This document shows positions 45,178-55,812 of a stretch of DNA of 64,000 nucleotides, in pieces. The notes under the pieces are model-generated. The model had not been told where the DNA came from. It worked only from the letters and a program-made list of their open reading frames with translations, and searched no databases. Origin of the DNA: Plasmopara viticola (taxonomy: Eukaryota > Oomycota > Peronosporomycetes > Peronosporales > Peronosporaceae); contig MBPM02000006.1 in the NCBI GenBank assembly GCA_001695595.3, positions 930,001 to 994,000 on the forward strand. Direction: 5' to 3'. A program made the translations under genes and the position numbers. Each line of letters starts with the position of its first letter. Within the stretch, counting starts at the first letter, position 1.

Positions 45178-47599
45178 ACGCAATCGAAATGTGTGGTTTA
45201 CATAAATTGCGCTACCCCTATATAAAAACTTTTCCCACTTTTGTCATACCGTTCGCTGTCTTTGTATTGATGAGCTTAGCTCTCTTCGTTGAGCGAATAA
45301 TGATCACCATTACGGCATTAAATCCACCTTTGGACTTTGTCGGGTAGAGACATGAGAAAAACCTTTTAAACTATTCATCCACCTGTCTTCTATCGATTCG
45401 GAGACTGAAAGGATCCTGGTGAAATCCTTTACATAGTCTTTTTGGGACGGCACATTTCCAAGTGTTGACATAGTGCTGGATGTACTTCAGCATCTTTGAC
45501 GAGTAGTCAGATACTTTTGTAAATTTTGGATGGCCTAGCGGAATAAGATTGTGGTTCACACAGCTGATGTAGTATTAAGACTGTCGTCGTTGAAGATTTT
45601 AGTCGTAGAACCTCATCTTTGACGGTTAAGTATTAACAAACATCACTTCTTATTAGCAGCACCTTGGCACACCTTATTCTTCAAGCTTCTAAATAATTCA
45701 CTGTTGATCTCACGCATAGTCTTTTGTAAAATGAGTCACCGTGACCTTCTTGCTCTCATTGTCACTACTATCTCAGAAATCTTAGCCGCTTCCAACACTG
45801 AATACAAGCCAACTTAAACAGATTGACGTTTTAATCTTAAGCACACGGTAAAAGTCGTAACGCGGTCAAAGAGATCGTCAATTTGCGTGAGCTTGGAGAT
45901 GTCGTCAAAGTAGATTCTCGTCGAAAAGACCAGCTCAAGTAAAAAACACCGTATGCACAAAATCCGATTCACGCAAATTGTGTGAATCGGATATTGTGCA
46001 TATGGTTTCACTATGACGTCGCGCAAATTGGGCTAATAGTAACTTGAAGAATGTCCACGCACGAAGCCAAATTACTTCCAGAACGGCGTTAGCGATGCCT
46101 TCGCTACGCGGCATCGGCATTTCCGGCACGACTGCCGCACAACTTAGTCGACAATAGTCGTGCACAATGCGCCAACCTACATGGTTTTCACTCAGAAAAT
46201 GATTCCAAAATGACAGGCCTACTTGTCCGGATGACGTCTGTAGAAACAATCTCATTGTTTCATTCTTCAAGTTCCTTGCGCTGGTCAAGACACTGGCGTC
46301 ACGAATAAACGAGAAGTAGACTTATTATCAAGCTGAAGTATAACTCATGTTCAGATTTATCCCTTGCCAAAGTGTCTTAAAGCTCCGGGCGAAAAATTGT
46401 GCTCGCATACCTGCGTAGTATTTCATACGTCAAATTGTCCATGAGAAATTTTCACAATCGATTATGGAAACGCTTGGTCTATTTCATAACCATGCAACTT
46501 GATGATGAAGACATTATTAATGTCTTTGTCGTGACACAACAATTGCTCAAAAATAAGCCCAGTCATTTCCTAATGACCTTGGTGGCCTCATTATTGATAG
46601 CGACTGGATGTATGCAATCACTGACCTATGCCATCCCTGTGAAAGTCAGCGGCTCATCTAGTTAGATGTTAATCTGAAAGATCTGAACAAACGACCTCAC
46701 GATCCTCCGTGTTGATGCGAGGTAATTTGTGTGCTGTACTGCGGTAGACATCGGGATTATGCACACGATGCCACACATGCTGATCACAGCATATTTGTTG
46801 TCCAGGGCAGGTAGGTATGATATGCAGCACTCCCGATGCAAAAGGTTGTCCATATTGAAACTGGTTATGTGCACTATTCGTCAAAGATGGTGGCCCACTC
46901 AAGGACAGCTTGCGCCATGTCACCCCTAGTCACTTCGAGCCTCGAGTCGGCTTATCGAGTCTTTTAATACACGTTAAGACTGTACCCACTGTTAATAAAG
47001 ACGATGGCGGGTCAGGTGTTTGCTGACCAACGTTTTTAAAGGTGTTTGAAATTAACACACTGTGCGCATTTAATTGCTTTGCATACTTACATTTAAGAAC
47101 GATTTATTGCAAAGATTTGTGTCCGACAACGCCAAAATTGTGGCTTGTTGCTACGTTGTTACACTCGTCGTTCTTTTCCTTCATCAACTTGCTTTGATTT
47201 ATGGGCTCATGACTTGTTCGCACAATACACACGAGGTGGTGTACCCGTAAAGTGGTCAAACCTGAACCTGGAGGCAATTTCATTGGCCTCCCTCCTGGAG
47301 AAATTGAACTTTCTTCCCCGATCATAATTGCGGTTTCTTCACTCATTCTAGACTTAAGAAAAGAAATGTTCTTTTTAATTTACTGATCGTCAACCCAAGT
47401 TGCGATGACAAGTTCGAATTCTGGAATGTTTTAATGCGTTATTAGACTTTTGATAACGCCTCCTCAGTGAGCTTTGGCTGGTGGTCTTGCGCTTCCTGCA
47501 TCTTTGGTCACGCTTATAATCACTGCTGATGTCAATGGTCCAACCGCTGGGGCTGTTATCACTCCTTTGCGACCATTCTCGCGTCTTCTTGTTCCAATA
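45178..47599. other. Gene-poor stretch
   Basis: No gene recognised. The minus frame at 45935-46288 (117 codons) and plus frame at 46399-46665 (88 codons) are protein-like but have no known motif. A strong 21-bp hairpin lies at 45952-46002. Confidence 0.35.
45952..46002. repeat. 21-bp inverted repeat with 9-nt loop
   Basis: TATGCACAAAATCCGATTCAC (45952-45972) pairs with 45982-46002 with a single mismatch. It could be an RNA hairpin, a cruciform or a miniature fold-back. It lies inside an unassigned minus-strand frame. Confidence 0.85.
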
Positions 47600-49300
47600 A
47601 ACTCGCCTAAACCAAGCGCCGATCATGCACTTGCTTAGAAAAAATGTTTCGCTACTTCGAGCGAATTACGATGTTTTTACAAGCTCTTCCTTCGCTCGGA
47701 CTGTCAGTAACGGCATTTATATTGTAAAGCCTTATATTATACAATCTGTCATTACCGACCCAACCGCAGGCGCCACTGTGTTGGATACAGTCACTCCGCT
47801 CCGTAGCCTCTTCCCAACGCGACTAGTTCATTTGCTTCCATGAAAAATTCTTCAGGTCACAGTAGAAGACGTTCTTGTTTGGAACAATCCTATCGGTCTC
47901 GGTTATGCTATTTTACAAGAAATTGGCAAAGTCAGGCTGTGATGGTGGCCTTGACGATGTTATTTCGATTAATTTGCTTTCTCAGCGTCAATGAGAATCA
48001 CAGACTGGATTTGTTGCTGTTATTATTGGTCGTCGTCTCCCAAGAAAGAATTAAGCCAGTAAGAGTATTTTCGTATCTGGATCTTTGAGCTGCAACTACG
48101 CTCTCACGATCTATTACCAGGTATGGCGCGAAGTTTTTGCAATGGTGGATATGGCTATGGGTACTGTATCGCAAGGTTAAGTGCAAAAGATTCAACGCTA
48201 AGAACGTAATTGTTATTGGACGATTTTCAAATCGTCGTTAATATACATGACCTATATAAGATCAATCATGAGTTACTTTCCCTCAGATAATTAGACCAAG
48301 CAAAAAGCTTACGATCACTATTACAAAGCAATGGCATAGAGTAACTTCGTTCAAGTCAAGCAGCTGTAGGCTCTGATTCAACACGGATCATCAGACGATG
48401 CAATCGCTGACTTGCTTGCGAATTTGTCCAGCACGTGATGGCAAAAAATTGTAAGTACGACTATGATCAAATTACCAAGAAGCTACTCAAAGGCCCAAAA
48501 AGACATCCTGAAATCAACTAAGGTGAAACCAATGAATCTCCCAGATCCGGAATATAGAAGCATACATATGTCTCAGCTTCGATGGATACAGATGCTAATA
48601 TATTGGAGCCCACTGCACCCGAAGATGCACCAGAAAATTTCTATTGTGTAGTAAATGGTGTTGCCGAAAAGGCTGCCAATACTCGAACATACATAAAAAA
48701 GGCTCTGAGGGAGGCGGTGAAGGACCATGCTTGAAGTATTTGAACAAGCCGTGAGAGTTTAAAAACGAGAAATCAAACCGAAAAAATCAAGAAACGGCTA
48801 GGAAGTTTGGTGACAAAGCCATGGAAGAAGCAGTAAAACTTTTGGAACTGCAACTCTCCAAATAAGTTTCATACTGAAAAACGAGCGACAAAAAAGCTGC
48901 TAAGCGAGTTGAGGTGAACCCTCGCTTACTCGACAACTATTTTGAGTATCTAACGACTAGGAGAGCAGTGATAATGTAGAAACTTAAGAAATTAGTGAAC
49001 TGGCGGCGTTAAGTCCTGGCATAAAAAAAGTATATACTGGCGATACCAATAGCTACAGAAGTCAATTTGCAGCAAGCTTATACGACAATATTCTTCATGA
49101 ACGAAGCTGTCGATGAACGCAAGGGCAAAAACTACTCTAATCAATTTTTCCAAACCGCCAACGAACAAAACGAGTTGCTATGAAGCAGTACAAAGCTGAA
49201 ATGAAAGGCAGACTCGGTGAGGTCTTTATCTTAACCGAACGTTGTTCAAGTAATTTTTTCTCCTAGATCCCTTTTTTATTAGAAGTATGATGGCAGCAGC
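47600..49300 (+). pseudogene. Decayed plus-strand coding relic, unidentified
   Basis: Protein-like plus-strand text with frame changes: VEDVLVWNNPIGLGYAILQE near 47870, HGSSDDAIADLLANLSS near 48390, LPRSYSKAQKDILKST (48463-48651), ENFYCVVNGVAEKAANTRTY then IKKALREAVKDH near 48640-48730, and DKAMEEAVKLLELQLS near 48820. The family is not recognised. Its position beside packaging-ATPase and fibre relics suggests another gene of the same viral insertion, but this is inference. Confidence 0.3.
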
Positions 49301-49415
49301 ATCTAGTGCGTAAGTTGAGAGTAAGCAAAAGTATATAATATATTTGCAGATCATTGTCACTTTCTTCTTTCATAAGCATTACGCTGACCATTCCTCCTCA
49401 CCCTATCAATGCATC

Positions 49416-50012
49416 CTACGCAATCACGTTCAGATTTGCTTTGGATTCTTCATTCCAGTTGTAATTGACATGTTTCAACTCTTTATAATGGTCCAAGGTG
49501 ATTAAATTAGGCGTTATCTTCTCGTTGAGTCGAGACCGTAACGCTGACTGGGCCTTATTCAAGAATGCTTTAAAAGTTTTCTTGTATATTGTATTGATAA
49601 CAATTTGATTTTCGCTAACACTAACCGTGTATGAGTTCGATCTAGAGAGTGCAAAGTAGCCGATGGCGATCCAGTGCCAATAACGACTACACCAGCAGAT
49701 GTTACTGAAGCCTTTCGTGTATACATGGTCATCAAAACCAAATCGTTCCCAGCAGTAGTTACAAAATATGCAGGTCGCATTCGTTGCACTGTTTATTTGT
49801 AATCCGAACCCGGTAGGCGATGCGTTTGACGATTCCATGAACACCGGCATATTGTAGTCAGCACATCCATCGTTGAGTGCTTTAAATGATCTATTACAAA
49901 TATCACCAAGATTTAGCGTGAGAGGAGCAGCTTCAAAGATAAATGGAGTATGCCGTACCGGTGTGAAACAACTTTTTATTAACAGTGTCCGAAACAAGGT
50001 AAACACCGCCAT
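49416..50012 (-). pseudogene. Virus-like trimeric fibre/tail-type protein relic
   Basis: A 198-codon frame plus an overlapping shifted frame (49559-49789) together show a fibre-like protein. NASPTGFGLQINSATNAT lies in one frame, TTAGNDLVLMT in the other, then SAGVVVIGTGSPSATLH and SYTVSVSENQIVINTIYKKT. The GIGT.SP...LH pattern is typical of trimeric tail-fibre and chaperone-domain stalk proteins (here with V for the first G). The frame switch means the gene is broken at least once. A structural, receptor-facing role is the usual one for such proteins. It lies downstream of the packaging-ATPase relic on the same strand, as in a viral late-gene cluster. Confidence 0.5.
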
Positions 50013-50454
50013 TTGATGGTGTAGGCGACGATGGCTACAAAAGCGTCCGCTGAGGTTGCAGGGGTGTATGTATGAGAATTCATTCTCTTATAAGGCTGGG
50101 CTTCCAATATTAATACTTATTGTATTATATCGATTCACGCAAGTCAGTTTTGAAATCTTCAGCTACTCACAAGCCCTTAAATAGAAGCGATCACAGGCTT
50201 CGAATTCCTCGATCAAAACTGATCGATACCATGTATCTAAAAGCATATATAGATTGCAACTTCGGAATTTTTACCATCTAACGACTTGACGTAATTTTTT
50301 TGTGATACCTCCAAGATTGTTTCAATTCTTTGTAAAGTGCATCCAATGTAAACCGATCGCTCTGAGCAAAAATAATATTGTAGATTGTCCCACTCATAAT
50401 TGCCATTTTAGGATTTTTCTGTATACTAATGTATCTTCTCTAAAGATAGACTCA

Positions 50455-51073
50455 TCAATCGCGGACTGGTTCGATAACGTTCTTGTAGATCTTTCCATTG
50501 ATGATATCCATCAAGATAGTGCACAACTTTTTGAAGGCTGTTTTTTGTAGAAATCGATGAATGTTTTGATTGAAATGTCAGTTGGAAAGTCGCGACAGAA
50601 GATCCTCAGATCGCGGCTTGTTAAAATTCGCCCCATACTGACTATCAATTCGAATCGCTTTTAGAATTCAAAATAGCTTTTAGAAATGTAAATCATCGAC
50701 CAGCCATGCTTACGTTGTTGGATAAAAAATTGTAAAACCTGAGACCGCCTCCTTTTTGGCTCCATGACAAAGTCATAAAAACAATCAATTTGCTTGTCCT
50801 GGAGTCGTATCCACTCATCGCTGGATTTTGGCCCTGTCTTATGACCTAAACGTTATTGATAGTGTCTTAAAGATGATCTTAGAGTGTCTCGTTAGTCTTT
50901 GTACATATGACGATCTTCGTGAAGCATTTGCTTAAAAAAGCAATCAAAAAGAGAACGGTGTTTGACTTCCCTGAACCACTTGGATTGGCCACACAGGTGC
51001 GAAATGGCAGCTCACAGTGGGAAATTGCTTCAGCTTTGATTCGAGGATAGACTCGAGAAATTTTGCATCTCAT
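50455..51073 (-). pseudogene. A32-like (FtsK-HerA) DNA packaging ATPase relic
   Basis: This is the best-defined viral gene. The N-terminal frame has Walker A in LPFRTCVANPSGSGKSNTV followed by FTKIVICTKTNE. After a stop and frame change come the Walker B neighbourhood DFVMEPKRRRSQVLQFFIQ and the sensor segment RKHGWSMIYISKSYF near 50690-50760. Pieces reading SRDLRIFCRDF and ISIKTFIDFYKK follow, and the tail IINGKIYKNVIEPVRD ends at a stop at 50455. The span of about 620 bp fits the 200-250 aa of Polinton and Polinton-like virus packaging ATPases. At least two frameshifts and one stop disable it. These ATPases pump DNA into icosahedral capsids, so the source element was a virus or virus-like transposon. 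Confidence 0.75.
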
Positions 51074-51088
51074 AGTATAGTGATCAAG

Positions 51089-51379
51089 ATGTCTCTGCTC
51101 CCAACATTAAGCTCCCCAATATCCAAAAGCTCTTTCTTTACAGGCGCAAATAAATATCTAACAGCAAGCACAGCCGACAAACGCTATTCAAGGCTGAGCG
51201 GAGTTCACACGGTTTCAACACTAAGCGTGATTGGCAATCTCGATCCCGGTTCTCTTAGCATCGGTGGCACTGCGATAGGTGTTTCTACTATTATCGGCAT
51301 CTCATCCCGGACGTTTCAACCTTCTAAGACAATGAAAATTGATGATTTTGGTATTAAGTCAATGCCTTTGAGCATTTAA
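51089..51379 (+). pseudogene. Virus-like fibre/stalk protein fragment
   Basis: A 97-codon frame (first in-frame internal ATG at 51089) reads TGANKYLTASTADKRYSRLS, then VSTLSVIGNLDPGSLSIGG and TAIGVSTIIG. This NKYL/ADKRY...L.G...L..IGNL.PG pattern is typical of repetitive trimeric stalk proteins of tailed phages and eukaryotic dsDNA viruses. It lies head-to-head with the packaging-ATPase relic and overlaps its start slightly. Only part of a stalk is left and no receptor-binding end is seen. Confidence 0.4.
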
Positions 51380-51479
51380 AGCTAAAAAAATTATCAATTT
51401 CGCGGCAGAACTGTAAATTGCAATCCAACATCGACCCATAACTCAAGTTCATTTGTATGAGGTGTTTCAGATACAAGCA

Positions 51480-52601
51480 CTCATTCAATCGAAACGTTTA
51501 TTCATCTGTTGTTTCCACTATTTGAGACACACAGTTTTTGCATCGATCAGATCGTGATCAGTGTATGCCACATCAGCAGCGGTATTCAGCAAGAAAGACG
51601 AGTTGAAGGTAAAGTTGAAATGTTAAGTACTTGATCTACGTTCCCTCGTTTGATTCCTTCTGGACATGAAAGCGATTCATTGCTGCGATATGGCTGAAGA
51701 TCAATACACGATTTGATTATCAAAACTCAATGTAAGAGTCTCCGACATCGCGTATTTGTGTGAAAGACTCCCTCAGTATGTATTGAAAAAAAATCGATAT
51801 TGGCAACAATATGCGCGAATAATTCGACGTTATTATACGCGATCAACTAGTCACAGCAAATGTCGATGTCGTCTTCGTAGATAGCAAAATTACAATCGAT
51901 ATATTTGAGTGCGAGCTTAAACGCGACCATATAATCAGTAGCCATTTGAAACTCTAATTCATCAGTTGTCAATTCATATGCATACAATTTTGCATCGGTG
52001 AGCTTTTGATCGCAATCGATAAAGAACTTGATTTTGCGATTGCCAAAAATTACTTCATGACACTCATGCTTCAACTGCCCATGAGCAATTTGAAGGGATG
52101 CATATCTATCAATTTGGCCGTATAGCCAAACAAAGTGAAGATCCTTTCCGTTGTCATCAACGACCTGCAACACATGTGCATCCTTCACATCATAGGATTA
52201 TCCTTAACCTTCTCCATATAGTGAGTAGCGTACATTACCAACGCAACTAGCGTGCTTTTTAATTCGATGATCGTATCAACGCCCGCGATGGATATAATTG
52301 TATTCGTATTTAAAATTTCGATCAACAACGGGCTCAACGACTGTTTCAGCAACTAGATTTACAACTGTTTTGACAAAAGTTTCAGCAACGGTTTTAACAA
52401 CTGATTTGGCGACGGGTTCAATAACTGATTCTACAACTCGAGTGATAAAACTGGTTTTACAATCAGCTTGACGACTGTTTCAGTAACTGTTTCTTCAACG
52501 GGCCTAACAACCGGAGTGAATTTATCCACGTGACCGCGATGGCACCAGCAGCAAGGCGTAGCCTTGTAGTATTTACGGGTACAGTTTTTAACAGAGCACA
52601 T
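51480..52601 (-). pseudogene. Virus-like AEP primase relic, copy 3
   Basis: The minus frame starts at 52601 with a cysteine cluster (CSVKNC, then CCWCHRGH), runs into a repetitive linker of ETVV(K/E)PV-like units (52325-52515), and continues as an AEP primase core (51847-52188). The core has KIKFFIDCDQKLTDA, whose D-x-D is the expected metal site (here D-C-D), and FAIYEDDIDICCD. After a stop come AHIVANIDFF, SFTQIRDVGDSYIE and the basic motif CPEGIKRGN near 51650. Stops and frame shifts make it dead. No SF3 helicase portion follows. The relics at 23.2-24.85 and 25.9-27.2 kb share these blocks. Confidence 0.6.
52325..52515 (-). repeat. Coding minisatellite in primase linker
   Basis: A degenerate 12- to 24-bp repeat (on minus: GTTGCTGAAACAGTCGTT and variants) encodes alternating ETVVKPVV-like units between the cysteine cluster and the primase core of the relic at 51480-52601. 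Such repeats expand and contract readily. They give a flexible valine/proline/glutamate linker. Confidence 0.7.
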
Positions 52602-54139
52602 TTTCAAAATTTAATATTCGATATGTTGATGTTTTTAATTCTTTAAGAACAAACACCAGAAAAGAAAATTTTCTTAGACCTGAAGATTGTTCTCGAAAAA
52701 AAACTATTTGAGGATCACGATCTAATCTCCACTTGGTCTTCCTTGACCCGCTTGCGCGCTCTGTACGCTTCTAGAATCTAGAAATCTTGTCTTTGTTTTT
52801 TTGGTTTTTTCTGCTTGGCCAACTTAGCCTCTTCGTTCTTCCGATAGAAGCGTTTTTGTGCTTCAAGCATCGGCATTCTATGGATTTGATAATTGTTGGT
52901 TGAGTAAGTCATTTCTTGTACACAAAGCTATAAACTTACTATAGTCAAACATCGGAATAGAAATTTCTCATATCCCTAGAACGTGACATATTGCGTCTTT
53001 TTGATTGCTCAATACTCATTTAACCATATGGTTCTATCGAAGCATCGTATAATATGATTGTCCCCACGAAAAAAGACCCTGGGTAAATTTATAACGTTTT
53101 TTTACACGAGAAGATTGCAACACCGATACTCCCGCGTTTCGTGTTGGAACTGTTTGTCCCAACAGAATATGAAGGTGTAGCTCCACTAGTAAAAAAAGAT
53201 GATAGATGCTGATGGATCATCGACTGAGATTTTTCTGTAGACAACCATGATTTTTGTAGTATTATTAGAACAAAGATTTTAAAGGTGCTATAAGACTAGC
53301 GAGAGCATTATAACCTGCATAATTAATTAGCGTATAGTCCCAGCAACAGCCGGGTCCAAGCAGGTCCAATAAATTTAACCAGGGCCATCACGATTTCGAT
53401 GTTCATCAATCGATTCGATATCGAAATCAATATAGCAACGTCGTGGCATTTGCTTGATAATTTTAATAGATTGACCGCTTAATCACTGATTGATTATAGA
53501 CTTCTTGATTGTTTTTTCCGGAGCCATAACAATTTCTACATTTATGAATCGTCTCGGTATCGAAATCAATAAAGCAACATCGCGGATGTCATACCGGTAT
53601 TTTATGTTTGGTCGATATAAAAATATTTATAAATTTATTTTTTATAAATATATAGCGTATATAGTACCTTGTGACGCACGAGACCAACACATAAAGTTTC
53701 GGAGAGATGCCACAAATAGGTAGTTCTCAGTATCAAAAACGCTTTTGCTATTGATACATATCCGATGACGTCAATTGCATCATCGTTTTTAGGAGGCTAA
53801 CATATTTGCTAAAGTGCGTCTGGCTAGAGCGCTTCAAAGACTACCCCAGAAGATATCTGATCCACATCCTACCGCTCTGGTCTCCAGTCGGCGAAATCAA
53901 GCGTGATCTTTTCATTCATGTACTTAAAATGATGCCCACACCCTTAAATCAGCAATGAATCAAGAGAAGCACGTCCAAGAAGAGCGCGCGAAAGGCTCAA
54001 TTGAAGACACGAGCAGAAAAATGCAACTATTAATTTAGAAGCGTGGACAAAAGTTGCCGGAATCCACTCAATCCAACCAACAAAAAGTACTGCACATCTC
54101 TTGGATAGATTGGCTCAATAATAATGATAACGAAGCATT
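52602..54139. other. Gene-poor stretch next to viral relics
   Basis: No gene recognised. A basic minus-strand fragment MPMLEAQKRFYRKNEEAKLA near 52780-52870 and a diverged direct repeat of about 65 bp (53385-53450 and 53521-53587; core AT(C/G)AATCG then ATCGAAATCAATA) are the only features. Confidence 0.35.
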
Positions 54140-54775
54140 CGTCGCCCTCCGTGCTGACTTTACGTCGCAAGTACGACCTAAAAAAAGCCATCTGTGATGA
54201 GACCAGTCGCCTTCTACATGATGCTGTGATAAGTCGTCAATTATCAATTGCAAAAGTCGACGCCTAGAAGGTAAACCGTCTCGACCAAGTTGACCAAATT
54301 GAATTTGGACGGGCAAAGGTATTGAAGACATGTAATGTAATGCAATGTATTACGTTATCGCGTTGCCAAGTTATGCACGTGCTAGGCTCAGTCTGGCTAA
54401 TTCACGGCATAGAGTGGTGTCCGCATACGTCGGGTCTCGTTCGGCGGGCAGTGCAGCCAGCACCGAGGTCGTGAGGGTCTTCCATTATTTTGCTTAGCTC
54501 TGACTTGGTAAGAGCCCAGGTGGCGCCCGGTGCTGGAGATCGTCGCGTCGAGGGTGAGACTCGTTAGAGACCTGCAGATGCCCGAGAGCATCTGCCCGAA
54601 GCGCGCGAGCATTTGGCCCCCACGCTTGGAAGGAGGGCATCACCCCAACCTTTTCCAAGCTGTATTGAAGACATGTAATCATTTAAATGGTGATGATTTG
54701 GTGTTGGAAGGATTTGGTCGCACTTATTCTGAAATAAATAAAATGTCTAAAAAAGCTCAAGCAAACCAGTGATTT
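54140..54775 (+). pseudogene. Coding relic split by a retroelement insertion
   Basis: Plus-strand text RRKYDLKKAICDETSRLLHD, then RLDQVDQIEFGRAKVLKTCN, is cut at 54336 by the short retroelement. It resumes after 54679 in the same frame with HLNGDDLVLEGFGRTYSEIN. Removing the element and one target copy restores a continuous frame, apart from one stop near 54270. The family is not recognised; it may be another gene of the viral insertion. Confidence 0.4.
54337..54656 (-). mobile_element. Short (0.32 kb) LINE derivative, copy F
   Basis: Third copy of the short class, with the same internal junctions as the copies at 14616 and 22861. It is flanked by an 18-bp target-site duplication, GTATTGAAGACATGTAAT, at 54319-54336 and 54662-54679. 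The intact duplication and the ATTAC-type tail show that this non-coding derivative was mobilised in trans. It landed inside a plus-strand reading frame. Confidence 0.9.
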
Positions 54776-54901
54776 AAATGCAAGACTGCGCGATTGAGAA
54801 GAGCAGATGATGTGACATAGACGATCCGCTTCTTCCGCAAGCACTTCAACCTCATTTGACATTAATTTGATCGTCATTCTCGAATCTGTGGCATAATAGC
54901 G

Positions 54902-55189
54902 ATGGCGCGGAAATGGTTTCAAAGATGGAAAGGCTCCGATGTCGGCGACTCCTGTTGCCGTGGAAGTCGAAGTTGTAGATTCGTTGAAAAGGCAGTAGAA
55001 GAGGAGTGTTTGATTAATCTTAAGAACGTCAATGCAGCCGATCTCATAGTCTTTGCGAACGATGTGGTGTTGGAGGAAGATTTGCCATTTGGGTCGTTTG
55101 TTGGCTCAAAGAAGGATGTAGTCTTCGTGCAAGTGCCTCAGCGCACAGGTGTTATGGATGTTCGCGGTAATCTGAACCCCTACCAGTGA
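54902..55189 (+). CDS. Possible Crinkler-like header-domain fragment
   Basis: The 95-codon frame contains NLKNVNAADLIVFANDVVLE and SFVGSKKDVVFVQVPQ. In an adjacent frame just upstream (near 54938) MSATPVAVEVEVVDSLKR would complete a ubiquitin-like N-terminal fold: beta strand, then SLKR helix, then A-D-L-x-V-F. This resembles the header of oomycete Crinkler (CRN) host-targeted proteins, but no LFLAK-type motif and no C-terminal domain follow. A single frameshift separates the halves, so it is probably broken. Low-to-moderate confidence. Confidence 0.35.
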   Translation: MARKWFQRWKGSDVGDSCCRGSRSCRFVEKAVEEECLINLKNVNAADLIVFANDVVLEEDLPFGSFVGSKKDVVFVQVPQRTGVMDVRGNLNPYQ

Positions 55190-55283
55190 CTAAAATGAAG
55201 TGGGACGAAATTGCAACTTGGTGACTCATGCTGACGCTTATTTCTAGGGTTACTGTAGTTGGCCTTTATTCAGTGGAAGGTGG

Positions 55284-55308
55284 TGACTCAAGTGACTCAA
55301 GTGACTCA
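55284..55308 (+). repeat. Three TGACTCA heptamers at 9-bp spacing
   Basis: TGACTCA occurs at 55284, 55293 and 55302 in a tandem AGTGACTCA array, with further single copies nearby (about 55220, 56024, 56033). TGACTCA is the palindromic core bound by bZIP (AP-1/Gcn4-type) factors. A simple tandem repeat is the plainer explanation. Confidence 0.6.
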
Positions 55309-55411
55309 TTCGATTTCGATATCTGCTACCGCTTTACATTTGGATTATTGTATAGCTACTGAGAAATGTGAAGGACTACTGTCGATGTCCTCTGCGTGCT
55401 CTGACTGATAC

Positions 55412-55812
55412 AACGTAAAGCATTAATCACAAACACGAACTTCTTTCGTGCCCGGCGGTACAAGCAATTTTATACCAGAATGATCACCACAGACAAAAGA
55501 GCTGCATTTTCTACAATGATGGCGCGATTAAAAAATCTTGGTGAATTATAATATACCGCTGCTCGTTTTCGGTATTTTAATGGAAATTGACTTGAAAAAC
55601 TGAACAGTTTTCGCGTGACATTCCAACGCAAAAGAAACATCGACTTCTCTCTGAAGCACTTGCTTGTACATCGCACCATACACATTCGCAACCGAAATTT
55701 CACCAAATTTGAAGTAGGCATAGTAGAGGGCAGATTTCGCTTGACCTTGGCTCAAATTGAGCGGACTATCCAGTATAACCCCTTGACGGATTCCAACGGC
55801 ATTTCGTGTCAC
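55412..55812 (-). pseudogene. FYVE zinc-finger protein fragment
   Basis: On the minus strand near 55525-55415 the text SRHHCRKCSSFVCGDHSG then KLLVPPGTKEVRVCD, followed by a stop where the seventh cysteine pair would be, is a FYVE domain signature (R-HHC-R-x-C-G-like, C, R-V-C-D-x-C). FYVE domains bind phosphatidylinositol 3-phosphate on endosomes and are abundant in oomycete START-FYVE proteins. Upstream frames (55546-55812 and 55470-55721) look like the remains of the preceding helical region but shift frame. The stop inside the finger and the shifts make it a pseudogene fragment, probably of host rather than viral origin. Confidence 0.55.

Noticed and set aside
53385..53600. Second primase active-site motif (FIDFD-like) in the diverged direct repeat
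   Set aside because: The match is a few residues only, occurs in a short frame broken on both sides, and no other primase block lies near it.
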